Positions 45,949 to 54,621 of a DNA stretch of 64,000 nucleotides are shown piece after piece. The notes beneath the pieces are model-generated. The model was not told the origin of the DNA and ran no database searches. It saw only the letters and a program-made list of their open reading frames with translations. The stretch is from NCBI GenBank assembly GCA_964473555.1, contig CAYYPL010000002.1, positions 449,597 through 513,596 of the forward strand. The letters run 5' to 3'. The stretch's first letter is position 1, and the number at the start of each line of letters is the position of its first letter. A program made the translations under genes and the position numbers. The DNA comes from UBA11400 sp964473555. GTDB lineage: Bacteria; Bacteroidota; Rhodothermia; Balneolales; HLUCCA01.

Positions 45949-46692
45949 ATGAATTTATTTTATTTCCCGGATCTTCAGCAAGGTGAACGAGTGGTTGAAC
46001 TAATCAGCGAGGAAGTTCAACATATCGTTAAGGTTCTTCGAAATGGCCCAGGAGCTGAATTCATTGCTACCAATGGTCAAGGATGGGCATTCAGACTAAA
46101 GATCCTTGAAGCGAACCGCACATCTATCCGATGCGAAGTTCTTAACGAGAAGCTATATCCAAAGCTTCCTCATCACAATCTGCATGTGGGGATGGGTGTG
46201 CTTAGGGTGCGAGACCGGCTGGAATTCGCGATTGAAAAAGCGGTAGAACTTGGGGTTGGTGGCATTCATCTCATTCAGGCTGATCGATCAGAACGGTCAC
46301 ATTTCAAGCACGACCGTCTTGATGCCATTTCGGCCTCTGCCATGAAGCAATCACTTCAGGTTTACAAACCGTCCGTTTTTGTGCACCATTCACTGGAGTC
46401 TTTTCTGAAAGGTTTTCATGGTTCAGTGATTGCTGCTCACGAATTGAGTTCCTCGCCTATACAACATCATTTAAAACCAGATTTACTGGACGAACAGGTT
46501 GCCATACTGGTTGGTCCAGAGGGGGGATTTTCAGATCGTGAAACTGAACTCATGGAATCCCTTCAGATTCCTCTGGTTTCATTGGGACCCATTCGCATGC
46601 GTGCCGAAACCGCTGCAATCAAACTGATTTCGATCATTAATTCAGCTACTATTCAGTCAGATGGGTTGCAATTGTACCATGATCCGGTTTAG
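45949..46692 (+). CDS. rsmE: 16S rRNA m3U1498 methyltransferase
   Basis: SPOUT-fold, SAM-dependent methyltransferase acting on U1498 of 16S rRNA. The 247-residue protein has the N-terminal PUA-like part (EEVQHIVKVLRNGPG ... FIATNGQGWAFRL). The SPOUT knot follows, with ERSHFKHDRLDAISASAMKQSLQVYKP, VGPEGGFSDRETELM and SLGPIRMRAETAAI. The usual last motif is LGxRILRTETA; here it is slightly different (GPIRMRAETA), but the key Arg, Glu and Thr are present. It is the last gene of the EVE-dcd cluster. Confidence 0.92.
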   Translation: MNLFYFPDLQQGERVVELISEEVQHIVKVLRNGPGAEFIATNGQGWAFRLKILEANRTSIRCEVLNEKLYPKLPHHNLHVGMGVLRVRDRLEFAIEKAVELGVGGIHLIQADRSERSHFKHDRLDAISASAMKQSLQVYKPSVFVHHSLESFLKGFHGSVIAAHELSSSPIQHHLKPDLLDEQVAILVGPEGGFSDRETELMESLQIPLVSLGPIRMRAETAAIKLISIINSATIQSDGLQLYHDPV

Positions 46693-46715
46693 GTAGCGTA
46701 TCAACAAATCCCTGT

Positions 46716-47315
46716 CTATTTTCTTTGCATCAGCCCACTGAATAGTCTTGCTGTGGGTTTTGAGTCTTGGTAAAAATATCCTTCTTTGACACTTCGTACG
46801 TCTTCAATCGATATGAATGCCTTTGGATTAAATTGCTTGACAATACCGATGTATTCATCTAGATCCTTGCGTTTGATTACGCTGATAATGAGTCGGACCC
46901 GGCCCGACACTCCCGTAGCTGACACGCTGGTTACCCCGAAGTTGTGCTCCCGCAAATAATTGATCAAATCACTTCCATCTTCAGTTGTGACCACTCGAAC
47001 AGACAAAAGTCCGATCGATAATTTGTTCTCCAGATAGATTCCAACGAAATTCCCCGTTGCAAATCCGGCTGCAAATGCAAAATAACTCATCACATTACTC
47101 AGGTTCAGTACAATTTGACTAATGGCAAAAAGCCAGATCAGACTCTCAAAGAATCCAACCAAAGGTGCCAGTTTCCTCATACTTCGGGAAACGAAAATAA
47201 TACGAAGTGTACCAAGCGCGACATCAATGAGACGAGCCAGGAAGATGATTCCGGGTAGAACGACCCAGTCAAATACCACAGGGTCGAATGCGTCCCTGAT
47301 ATCCAAAAGATTCAT
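46716..47315 (-). CDS. UPF0316/DUF2179 membrane protein
   Basis: A 199-residue protein with about three N-terminal TM helices (VVLPGIIFLARLIDVALGTLRIIFVSRS ... GFFESLIWLFAISQIV ... YFAFAAGFATGNFVGI) and a C-terminal cytoplasmic DUF2179 domain (VRVVTTEDGSDLINYLREHNFGVTSVSATG). The family is widespread and its function is not firmly known. I chose the ATG at 47315 over a TTG at 47348, because the family usually starts just before this hydrophobic segment. It is 48 bases downstream of the S41 protease start region on the same strand. Confidence 0.88.
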   Translation of the reverse strand: MNLLDIRDAFDPVVFDWVVLPGIIFLARLIDVALGTLRIIFVSRSMRKLAPLVGFFESLIWLFAISQIVLNLSNVMSYFAFAAGFATGNFVGIYLENKLSIGLLSVRVVTTEDGSDLINYLREHNFGVTSVSATGVSGRVRLIISVIKRKDLDEYIGIVKQFNPKAFISIEDVRSVKEGYFYQDSKPTARLFSGLMQRK

Positions 47316-47363
47316 AGTATAGTCAGAGCGATGTCTGTAGTCTGGCAAATGAATAAAGGAACA

Positions 47364-49289
47364 TTAATTCTGACGTTGCTGCTGTGGGCGAATGGGCGAG
47401 GCATTAGTCGGTTCCTGGTCTCTCATAGACTGTTTGACATAGGCCTGAAGATCTGAAACTTCTCCCCAGAGCTGTATGGCATCTTTCAGAGTTACGTCAA
47501 AGATTTCATTGAAGACTTGGAAATAGCGTTGTGTGTCCCACAATTGTCTGGATAGTTCTGCTTTGAGTGAACCTTCAAGAATCCATCGGTCTTTTTCGAA
47601 AGCAGCAGGACTTACGAACATACTGTCGCCTTTAACTATGGGTTCGTAAATACCCACAGTATCTGTCATGATCATCCCCGCTGCGATCATTTTTTCTTTG
47701 AACTCCTGGACCTGGGCCTCACTCCAGTTAAAGTCGGTAAGGAATCGATCAAAATTACCTTTCCATTCAGCACGGACCTGTTCACCATACATATCCAGAT
47801 AGCTACGAACGAAGTCGGTATTCAGATTCTTCTGACGCATAAAGGCGAAAACAAAACTGCGTGTGGTGTCACGTTGAAGGATGTGGTCTGGAAGGATACC
47901 GCCACCACCATAAATTTCCCGACCTGATTGGGTCTTGTATTTCAATGAATCGGGTACGTTCTGGGTGAAATGCTCTGCATCCGACAGAGCATCATTTTCA
48001 CGTTCGAGTAGTTCATAAGCATAGGCTTCGCGACCTTCAAAGAAAGGCTTTTGAATGAGTCTACCCGATGGCGTCAGATACTTGGATGTTGTGATACGCA
48101 CACTGGAGTTATCTACCAGTGAGTACTCAACCTGAACAAGGCCTTTGCCATAGGTTCTGCGACCCACGATTAGCCCTCTGTCAAAATCCTGTATGGCACC
48201 GGCAACGATTTCACTGCCAGAAGCGGAACCTTCGTCGACCAGAACGATCAACGGCATTTCTGTGTAACGACCATTTCTCTGGGTTTGATAATCGGAAACG
48301 AAGCGTGCATGACGGCTCTCCGTGCGGACGATTGGTGTGTTGGCTGGAAAGAATTCACCCACGATTCTGAATGCTTGGATGAGATATCCACCTGGATTAT
48401 TGCGCAGATCCAGAACCAGTTTCTCCATTCCCGATTCTTCGAGTACTACCATAGCTTCCATAAATTCATCGTACGTAGTGGACGCGAAGTTACTGATTTT
48501 TAGGTATCCGGTCTGGTTGTCGAGCATGTAACTGGCATCGACGGTGTAAAGAGGAATATCATCTCTTACAATGGCAAAATTAAGTGTATTCGCCATGCGT
48601 GGTCGCTTGATGACCACATTTACGATGGAACCTTTTTCTCCTCGGAGGGTTCGTAAGACCTGGTTTTGAGTAAATCCAATCGCTGTTTTACCATCGATTT
48701 CTATGATTCTATCTCCAGATTGGATACCCAGTTTATCCGATGGACCTCCTGTAATGGCAGAAATAACAGTTATGGTATCCTGCAGAATGTCAAATTGCAC
48801 CCCGATTCCCTGAAATTTACCGCTGAACTGTTCTTGTTCACGCTCACTTCGCTCTGGTTCAAGGTAATTGGAGTGTGGATCCAGGATCGAGAACATCGAA
48901 ATTACAGCATCATCGGTTCTTGCGGCCATATCTTCATCCGGGGATACCTGATCCAGGAAACGATATGCACGCTCGAAATACTGAACAGCTTCACGAAGAG
49001 TTGCTACGTTGAGATCTGTGAACATCGTATCCAGTGGAGTGTCCTTGATGTCAAGTTCTTCGTTCTCAAGGTGACGTACGAATCCTTTGATACTGGCTTT
49101 GTATAGATCATCTATCTGTACCTCGCTGTAGTGGTTATCGAGAATAACCCGCTGAACCTGAATGTATTTTTGCAGGTTGATAGTATCAGTACGTTCCTCT
49201 TTAAAAACCTTTTCATAGCCCAGGTACCATGCAGTAGACAGGACCAGCAGAACAAGCAGGTTAGGAGCGAGAAATTTTTTAAATGTCAT
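47364..49289 (-). CDS. Carboxy-terminal processing protease (S41)
   Basis: Periplasmic, membrane-anchored Ser/Lys protease of 641 residues. The N-terminal anchor is FKKFLAPNLLVLLVLSTAWYLG. It is followed by a helical region, the PDZ domain (GIGVQFDILQDTITVISAITGGPSDKLGIQSGDRI) and the S41 catalytic core. In the core, LDLRNNPGGYLIQAFRI and DEGSASGSEIVAGAI contain the nucleophile Ser, with Lys in YGKGLVQVEY. The C-terminal ~200 residues are a helical tail with an acidic end. It degrades or trims periplasmic proteins; substrates unknown. Confidence 0.93.
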   Translation of the reverse strand: MTFKKFLAPNLLVLLVLSTAWYLGYEKVFKEERTDTINLQKYIQVQRVILDNHYSEVQIDDLYKASIKGFVRHLENEELDIKDTPLDTMFTDLNVATLREAVQYFERAYRFLDQVSPDEDMAARTDDAVISMFSILDPHSNYLEPERSEREQEQFSGKFQGIGVQFDILQDTITVISAITGGPSDKLGIQSGDRIIEIDGKTAIGFTQNQVLRTLRGEKGSIVNVVIKRPRMANTLNFAIVRDDIPLYTVDASYMLDNQTGYLKISNFASTTYDEFMEAMVVLEESGMEKLVLDLRNNPGGYLIQAFRIVGEFFPANTPIVRTESRHARFVSDYQTQRNGRYTEMPLIVLVDEGSASGSEIVAGAIQDFDRGLIVGRRTYGKGLVQVEYSLVDNSSVRITTSKYLTPSGRLIQKPFFEGREAYAYELLERENDALSDAEHFTQNVPDSLKYKTQSGREIYGGGGILPDHILQRDTTRSFVFAFMRQKNLNTDFVRSYLDMYGEQVRAEWKGNFDRFLTDFNWSEAQVQEFKEKMIAAGMIMTDTVGIYEPIVKGDSMFVSPAAFEKDRWILEGSLKAELSRQLWDTQRYFQVFNEIFDVTLKDAIQLWGEVSDLQAYVKQSMRDQEPTNASPIRPQQQRQN

Positions 49290-49428
49290 GGCAGCAAAAT
49301 GATTTCAACAGGTGAGATGATGGCTTACCTGGAATGGTAACGCCAATTCCATAGATATGTTTTAATGTGTTGTAAAGTAATGGATTTAAAGCACAATTAA
49401 AGCACATATTTTGCAAATTAGGTCCAGA

Positions 49429-50859
49429 TTAAAGTATGAAATGACTCAGATCCGGATTTTTAACAATTGTATCGATTTGTTTATTCACATAGTTGCGGTC
49501 GATGATAACCTTACCACCCGGAATTTCGTCGGGTACCATATATAACAACTCTTCAAGTACGCTGGTAAGTATCGTGTGGAGGCGACGTGCCCCGATGTTT
49601 TCAACAGACGCATTGACTTCAGCTGCAATCCGGGCAATTTCCTTGATCGCATCATCAGCAAAACCAAGTTCAACGCCTTCAGAGTTGAGCATAGCCTCAT
49701 ACTGTTTGGTCAGGGCATTTTGTGGAATGGTTAGAATATCATAGAAATCAGATTCTGTGAGACTATCCATTTCCACCCTGATCGGAAATCTTCCTTGTAG
49801 TTCAGGAATGAGATCGGAAGGCTTTGACACATGAAATGCTCCGGAGGCAATAAACAAAATATGATCCGTCTTGACCATACCGTATTTCGTGGAAATCGTG
49901 CTGCCTTCAACAATAGGCAGCAGGTCGCGCTGTACGCCCTGTCGGCTCACATCAGGACCACCGCCTTTTCCATCTCCGGTTGTTCCTCCGGCTACTTTAT
50001 CGATCTCATCGATAAACACAATACCCGATGTTTGTACCCGAGTTAAAGCTTCCTGAACTGCGGCATCATGATCGATGAGCTTATCGGCCTCTTCTGCCAG
50101 TAAGAGTCCACGGGCATCCTTGATTTTGACCGACTTCTTGCGGGTTTTCTTTTGTCCCAGATTTCCGAGCATGTCCTGGATGTTCATACCAAGTTCCTCC
50201 ATACCACCCGGACCGAAGATCTGCATCGTTGGCATCCCACCAGATTTCACATCCAGCTCAAGGGTACGTTCATCCAATTCACCGTTACGTAATTTCTGCC
50301 GAAATTTCTCTCTGGTACGTTCATTAAGCTCTTCATCCGAAGCCTTGGAGGCGTCAAACCCAACATCTCCCGCAGGGAGTTGAGTAGGTGATGGCTGAAA
50401 ACCGGTCGAACGTTTAAGTGGGGGAATCAACAGATCTAATATGCGTTCTTCAACGTTCTCTGCGGCTTTTTCTTTGACACGGTCCTGCATTTCGGATTTA
50501 ACCATGGTGATACTCAGATCGGTCAGGTCGCGAATAATCGATTCTACATCACGACCCACATATCCGACTTCCGTGTATTTGGTTGCTTCTACTTTGATGA
50601 AAGGGGCGCGTGCAAGTTTGGCCAATCTGCGGGCGATTTCAGTTTTACCCACGCCAGTCGGACCGATCAGTATGATATTGTTCGGCATGATGTCTTCCCG
50701 GATACCTTCCGGAGCTTTCATCCTTCTCCAACGGTTCCTTAAAGCAATGGCAACTGCTTTTTTTGCCTTGTTCTGCCCGATAATGTACTTATCAAGCTCA
50801 CGAACTATCTGATTTGGGGTCAAATCGTAGCGGGACTCGGGTGTTTTCAATTCAGTCAA
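49429..50859 (-). CDS. hslU: ATP-dependent protease ATPase subunit HslU
   Basis: AAA+ unfoldase that feeds the HslV protease. The 476 residues include LTPNQIVRELDKYIIGQNKAKKAVAIALRNRWRR, the Walker A GPTGVGKTEIARRLA, the pore motif GYVGRDVE, and the intermediate domain (residues ~110-240). Walker B is IVFIDEIDKVAGG, with DLLPIVEGSTI and the conserved end of the family (LSHFIL) that docks into HslV. The start is probably TTG at 50859, inside the hslV end, with an eight-base overlap. Confidence 0.96.
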   Translation of the reverse strand: MTELKTPESRYDLTPNQIVRELDKYIIGQNKAKKAVAIALRNRWRRMKAPEGIREDIMPNNIILIGPTGVGKTEIARRLAKLARAPFIKVEATKYTEVGYVGRDVESIIRDLTDLSITMVKSEMQDRVKEKAAENVEERILDLLIPPLKRSTGFQPSPTQLPAGDVGFDASKASDEELNERTREKFRQKLRNGELDERTLELDVKSGGMPTMQIFGPGGMEELGMNIQDMLGNLGQKKTRKKSVKIKDARGLLLAEEADKLIDHDAAVQEALTRVQTSGIVFIDEIDKVAGGTTGDGKGGGPDVSRQGVQRDLLPIVEGSTISTKYGMVKTDHILFIASGAFHVSKPSDLIPELQGRFPIRVEMDSLTESDFYDILTIPQNALTKQYEAMLNSEGVELGFADDAIKEIARIAAEVNASVENIGARRLHTILTSVLEELLYMVPDEIPGGKVIIDRNYVNKQIDTIVKNPDLSHFIL

Positions 50860-51397
50860 TCTCCAGAATAGTCAGATGATGATTGGTATAAATATCGATG
50901 TCTGCAGCTGAGCGTAGTGATTCTTCAACCATTTCGCGAGCCGACAGGTGTGGGGCATGTTTTTTCAAGGCTCTGGCAGTTGCCAGGGCATAAAATCCAC
51001 CACTTCCGATAGTCAATATGTTGTCGTCGGTTTCGATCACGTCGCCCTGTCCTGAAATGATTAGCCCTTTATCGTTGGTCATGACCACCAACAACGCTTC
51101 CAGTCGACGCAAATATCGATCCGTTCTCCATTCTTTGGCCAGTTCAACGGCGGCTCGTTCCAGTTTACCGTTGTAGTGGTTGATTTTCTCTTCGAACTTT
51201 TCAAACAACGTAAACGCATCGGCCGTGGACCCTGCGAATCCAGCCAAAATTTTACCACCATGGAGTTTACGCACTTTCTGTACCGTGGCTTTCATGACTA
51301 CTTTATCGAGCGTAGCCTGACCATCGCTGCCAATAGCGGCTTTCCCGTTGTGGATAATCCCTACAACGGTGGTCGCATGTAAATTAAATGCGCTCAT
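50852..51397 (-). CDS. hslV: ATP-dependent protease subunit HslV
   Basis: Proteasome-like threonine protease. The 181-residue precursor has a short propeptide ending just before the catalytic Thr in HATTVVGIIHNGKAAIGSDGQAT, and GKILAGFAGSTADAFTLFEKFE and GSGGFYALATARAL follow. A good Shine-Dalgarno (AAAGGAG) lies about seven bases upstream, inside the end of the RNase gene, one base away. The order rng-hslV-hslU suggests a co-transcribed stress/turnover operon. Confidence 0.97.
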   Translation of the reverse strand: MSAFNLHATTVVGIIHNGKAAIGSDGQATLDKVVMKATVQKVRKLHGGKILAGFAGSTADAFTLFEKFEEKINHYNGKLERAAVELAKEWRTDRYLRRLEALLVVMTNDKGLIISGQGDVIETDDNILTIGSGGFYALATARALKKHAPHLSAREMVEESLRSAADIDIYTNHHLTILEID

Positions 51398-51398
51398 A

Positions 51399-54158
51399 TT
51401 AATCTCCTTTTACCGGTCTGTCGTCAGATAACGAGCTGAAGTCTTCAATAATTTCATCGTCAACACCAAGCTTACCCTTTTTTGCAGCAGGTTTCTTTTT
51501 AGGTGCAGCCTTAGTGTCCGGTTTTTTTCGTACAGCAGGTGGCTTAGGTTTAGCTTTTGCCTTAGTGACTGGTTTTTTGGCGCTCAATACAGCCGAAAGG
51601 ATCTGAGTGGTAGCCTCGATCGGCGCTTTTTTATCAGACTCTTCCTCGGTTGACTGTTCAACCACGTCTGGTTTTGCATCTGCTGCTTCTGATTTGAGCT
51701 CAGCCTCAGTCGTACTTGAGTCATTTTCTTTGGATTCAAAAGAACGATCAGAAATAGTTCCATCAACGGATTCTCCAACTAGTTGATCCTTGCCGGTCAC
51801 TTTAGCTGTTTTTGTAGTCTTTGGATTTGTTTCTGGCTTAGTATCAGATTTGGCTGGATGATCGGCTTCACCATTGAGCTCTTTTTCCCGCTTGAGTTTA
51901 TACTCACGAGCCACTTCGAGAGCTGAACGCAGGTGGGATAGTTCTTCAGGGATGACATCCTCGGTCGGCGTTTCAGTGGAAGAAACACGGGTTACTTTCT
52001 GAACTTCATTTTCCATAGGTGCTGTTTTGTTAACAGACTCGGATTTAGGTTTTGCCCCGGAAGGTTCAGTTGATTCTGTCGCAGATTCATCGATATGTGC
52101 CTCGTCAGATTTCTTGTAATATTTCGAAATCTTCTGGTTACGCCGGTCTTGAGCCTGCCCACGGATTTCTTTGGGTTCAGCTGCAGGAGTTGCTTCCTGT
52201 ATTTCTAACTCTTTTGATTCTGGCGACTGAACAGTTCGGCCACCACGGTTTTCATGATGTCGATCGTTACGTTGATTCCGATCATCACGTGAATGACGCG
52301 ATTCTCGAGCATCCTCAGGTTTATTTGGTCCACGCTCGTTGCGTGTATCCCTATCTTCACGAGAACTCCGATCTTCTTTTGACCGGCCGTCCTGCCTACG
52401 ATGATCACGATCTTCTCGCTGTGCTCTACCATCCTTGTCACCGCGGCGATCATCCTTGCGCTCATTTTTATAGATATCGAGGGTTGTATTATCGCGTTTA
52501 AGCTCACTTTCGAGTTCTGGAATGCGCTGTTCAGCCGCTTTGATGGCCTGCTCAATAGACTGATCCATCAGGATCGTCTCCGTGATGTCAACGTCTGATC
52601 CACTGAGCGTGAACTTATAATCGTTCATGGATAACGTCTGATCCTCGATCAATCCAATGCGCAGACGGTATTTCAACATCCATTTGAAATGCTGGCTTAT
52701 CCACCCCTTGGTGAGCATCCCTTTCATGTACGGATTTATAAGTAGATCAACGGATCGGTAACGAGTTGAGTTTTTGAACTTGTTTAACCATGCTTCAATG
52801 TCAGACAGCAGGGTGTTCTGAGAGACGATACTTCCACCGCCACCGCACATCGGACACACACGGCTCACAGATTTCACCACGCTCGGACGAATTCGCTGAC
52901 GGGTGATCTGGACCAGTCCGAAATCACTCATTGGTAATAAATTGGTCTTCGCACGGTCTTTTCGGAACTCTTTCTTGAGCTCATCATAGACTTTTTTTCG
53001 ATTTACATCGTCACGAAGGTCAATAAAATCAACCACAATGATTCCCCCAATATCTCGCAGGCGCAATTGTTTAGCGATCTCACGGGCAGCTTCGAGATTG
53101 GTCTTAAGGGAGTTGTCTTCCTGGGCTTTTTTTGCTGCATAGCGTCCGGAGTTGACATCCACTACATACATGGCTTCAGTTTGCTCAAAAATCAGGTATC
53201 CACCACTAGGCATTTTAACACGTGGACTAAACACAGACTCTACATCCTGCATGATGCGCATGTGATCGAAAATGTGTCCCGATCCTTTATAAAGCTCAAT
53301 ATTCGGAAGCATGCTCGGCGCAATTTTCGATACATATGACCTGAGTGATTTATGCATTTTGGCATCATCAACCAAAATTCGGTCAAAATCCTTGGCAAAC
53401 AGATCGCGCACCAGGCTTTCGGTCATTTCAAGGTCGCGATGTAATAGTGTTGGAGGTTTGGCTGTATGGACCTCCTTCATAATGTTGTTCCATTTATCCA
53501 GAACGTCCTTGAGATCCTCAGCAATCATTTTGGAGTCTTGACCTTCGGCAACGGTTCGAACGATCACTCCAAATCCGTCAGGAAGCAGGTCAGCAACGGT
53601 TTGGCGCAGTACCCGCCGTTCTTTATAGCTTTTGATTCGCTTGGAAACGGCAACATAATCACCCATTGGAATCAGCACGAGAAAGCGTCCAGCGATTGAA
53701 ATATTGGTTGAGACTCGTGGTCCTTTGGATCCGATAGGCTCTTTTACGATCTGAACGAGCACTTTTTGGCCAGGTTTGAGCATGTTACCCAAAATGTTCT
53801 GCTCTTCAGTACTGGTACCACTCTTGTTGGTCTGATTAGGATCTTTTGAAGCTCTGATGTCGGTCAGTTTGGCTGCAGCTTCTTTGCCGAGGACTTCCCT
53901 GCCATTGAGCATGACCAGATAGTCGTCCAGATGCTCGCCCAAGTCAGAGAAGTGAAGGAAAGCGTCCTTCGGGGTATTCATGTCGATAAAAGCGGCCCGG
54001 ATGCCACCCATTACTTTTCTTACCTCTGCGAGATAAATATCCCCAACGGTGCGTTGATTTTCCGGAGATTCTATGAATAATTGCGCTAATTCGCCATTTT
54101 CAAGTAATGCAATACGGGTTTGTTTGCCCGCAGCGTGAATAATAATTTGATTCTTCAT
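51399..54158 (-). CDS. rng: Ribonuclease E/G with long disordered C-terminal tail
   Basis: Endoribonuclease for rRNA and mRNA processing. Of 919 residues, about 1-520 form the RNase E/G core. An S1-type domain (GDIYLAEVRKVMGGIRAAFIDMN) comes first. The DNase I-like catalytic part follows with VVDVNSGRYAAKKAQ and GGIIVVDFIDL (the two Asp metal ligands), and then the Zn-link CPMCGGGGS. The remaining ~360 residues are low-complexity and charged. An Arg/Asp-rich block (DRRGDKDGRAQRED...) is followed by a Thr/Glu-rich stretch and a Lys/Pro/Ala end (KPKAKPKPPAVRKK, PKKKPAAKKGK). Such tails bind RNA and recruit degradosome partners in RNase E. Whether this is rng or rne is not decidable by eye. Confidence 0.92.
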   Translation of the reverse strand: MKNQIIIHAAGKQTRIALLENGELAQLFIESPENQRTVGDIYLAEVRKVMGGIRAAFIDMNTPKDAFLHFSDLGEHLDDYLVMLNGREVLGKEAAAKLTDIRASKDPNQTNKSGTSTEEQNILGNMLKPGQKVLVQIVKEPIGSKGPRVSTNISIAGRFLVLIPMGDYVAVSKRIKSYKERRVLRQTVADLLPDGFGVIVRTVAEGQDSKMIAEDLKDVLDKWNNIMKEVHTAKPPTLLHRDLEMTESLVRDLFAKDFDRILVDDAKMHKSLRSYVSKIAPSMLPNIELYKGSGHIFDHMRIMQDVESVFSPRVKMPSGGYLIFEQTEAMYVVDVNSGRYAAKKAQEDNSLKTNLEAAREIAKQLRLRDIGGIIVVDFIDLRDDVNRKKVYDELKKEFRKDRAKTNLLPMSDFGLVQITRQRIRPSVVKSVSRVCPMCGGGGSIVSQNTLLSDIEAWLNKFKNSTRYRSVDLLINPYMKGMLTKGWISQHFKWMLKYRLRIGLIEDQTLSMNDYKFTLSGSDVDITETILMDQSIEQAIKAAEQRIPELESELKRDNTTLDIYKNERKDDRRGDKDGRAQREDRDHRRQDGRSKEDRSSREDRDTRNERGPNKPEDARESRHSRDDRNQRNDRHHENRGGRTVQSPESKELEIQEATPAAEPKEIRGQAQDRRNQKISKYYKKSDEAHIDESATESTEPSGAKPKSESVNKTAPMENEVQKVTRVSSTETPTEDVIPEELSHLRSALEVAREYKLKREKELNGEADHPAKSDTKPETNPKTTKTAKVTGKDQLVGESVDGTISDRSFESKENDSSTTEAELKSEAADAKPDVVEQSTEEESDKKAPIEATTQILSAVLSAKKPVTKAKAKPKPPAVRKKPDTKAAPKKKPAAKKGKLGVDDEIIEDFSSLSDDRPVKGD

Positions 54159-54621
54159 TTAAAGTGCCTTTAAACAGGCGAATACCAGGAGAACCAGATT
54201 CTGTCGTGTTTCCGTATGGCGAAAGATATGTTAAGATCATTGCAAAAAGAGGAGTGGCAGAATGTGGATTCGGATGGTACCCGTCCATGCTGAAATTTCT
54301 GTTTGTGAGGAGTCTGATACCTTCAGACTGCATGTGGTCGACCGACATACAAGCAATGCCTTTCCCGGCACGCGATATGGAATCGACCTGAGAAATGAGT
54401 ACAAAGAAACGCGCAACCACCAATTGGCAGATGTGCTTCAGAATATGAAAATCGAGCTTAGGCAAGATTGTGCGTTCCTGTGATAATTCAAGATTGGTCC
54501 TGCTGTTTGCAGGATCATACAATATACGTCACTATTGCCAGTAAATAAACTGCGCTTTTTTCAAATTACGCGTTATCTGATTCCAGATTGACAGTAGCGT
54601 TCGCTCGCACTATAGCTGCAG
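54159..54621. other. 463-base gap between murA and the RNase gene, no convincing gene
   Basis: Downstream of murA and upstream of the RNase E/G gene on the minus strand. The only sizeable open frames are a 73-codon plus-strand ORF (54262-54483) and a minus-strand ORF of 140 codons (54100-54522) that runs into the RNase gene in another frame; neither resembles a protein I recognise. A hairpin, GGTCCTGC (54496-54503) with GCAGGATC (54509-54516), has no T-run. The region may hold the long 5' UTR of the RNase mRNA (RNase E autoregulates through its UTR in E. coli), or a degraded gene. Confidence 0.5.

Noticed and set aside
50441..50812. Long open frame opposite hslU (123 codons), and similar frames opposite hslU and dCTP deaminase
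   Set aside because: These are antisense shadows of conserved genes with no independent support.
54262..54483. Plus-strand 73-codon ORF between murA and the RNase gene
   Set aside because: No recognisable domain, no ribosome-binding site and no partner; kept only as part of the unexplained gap.
54496..54516. Hairpin as a terminator for murA
   Set aside because: The stem is good but no T-run follows on either strand.
54100..54522. Minus-strand 140-codon ORF overlapping the RNase E/G start in another frame
   Set aside because: It overlaps a strong gene and has no family resemblance.
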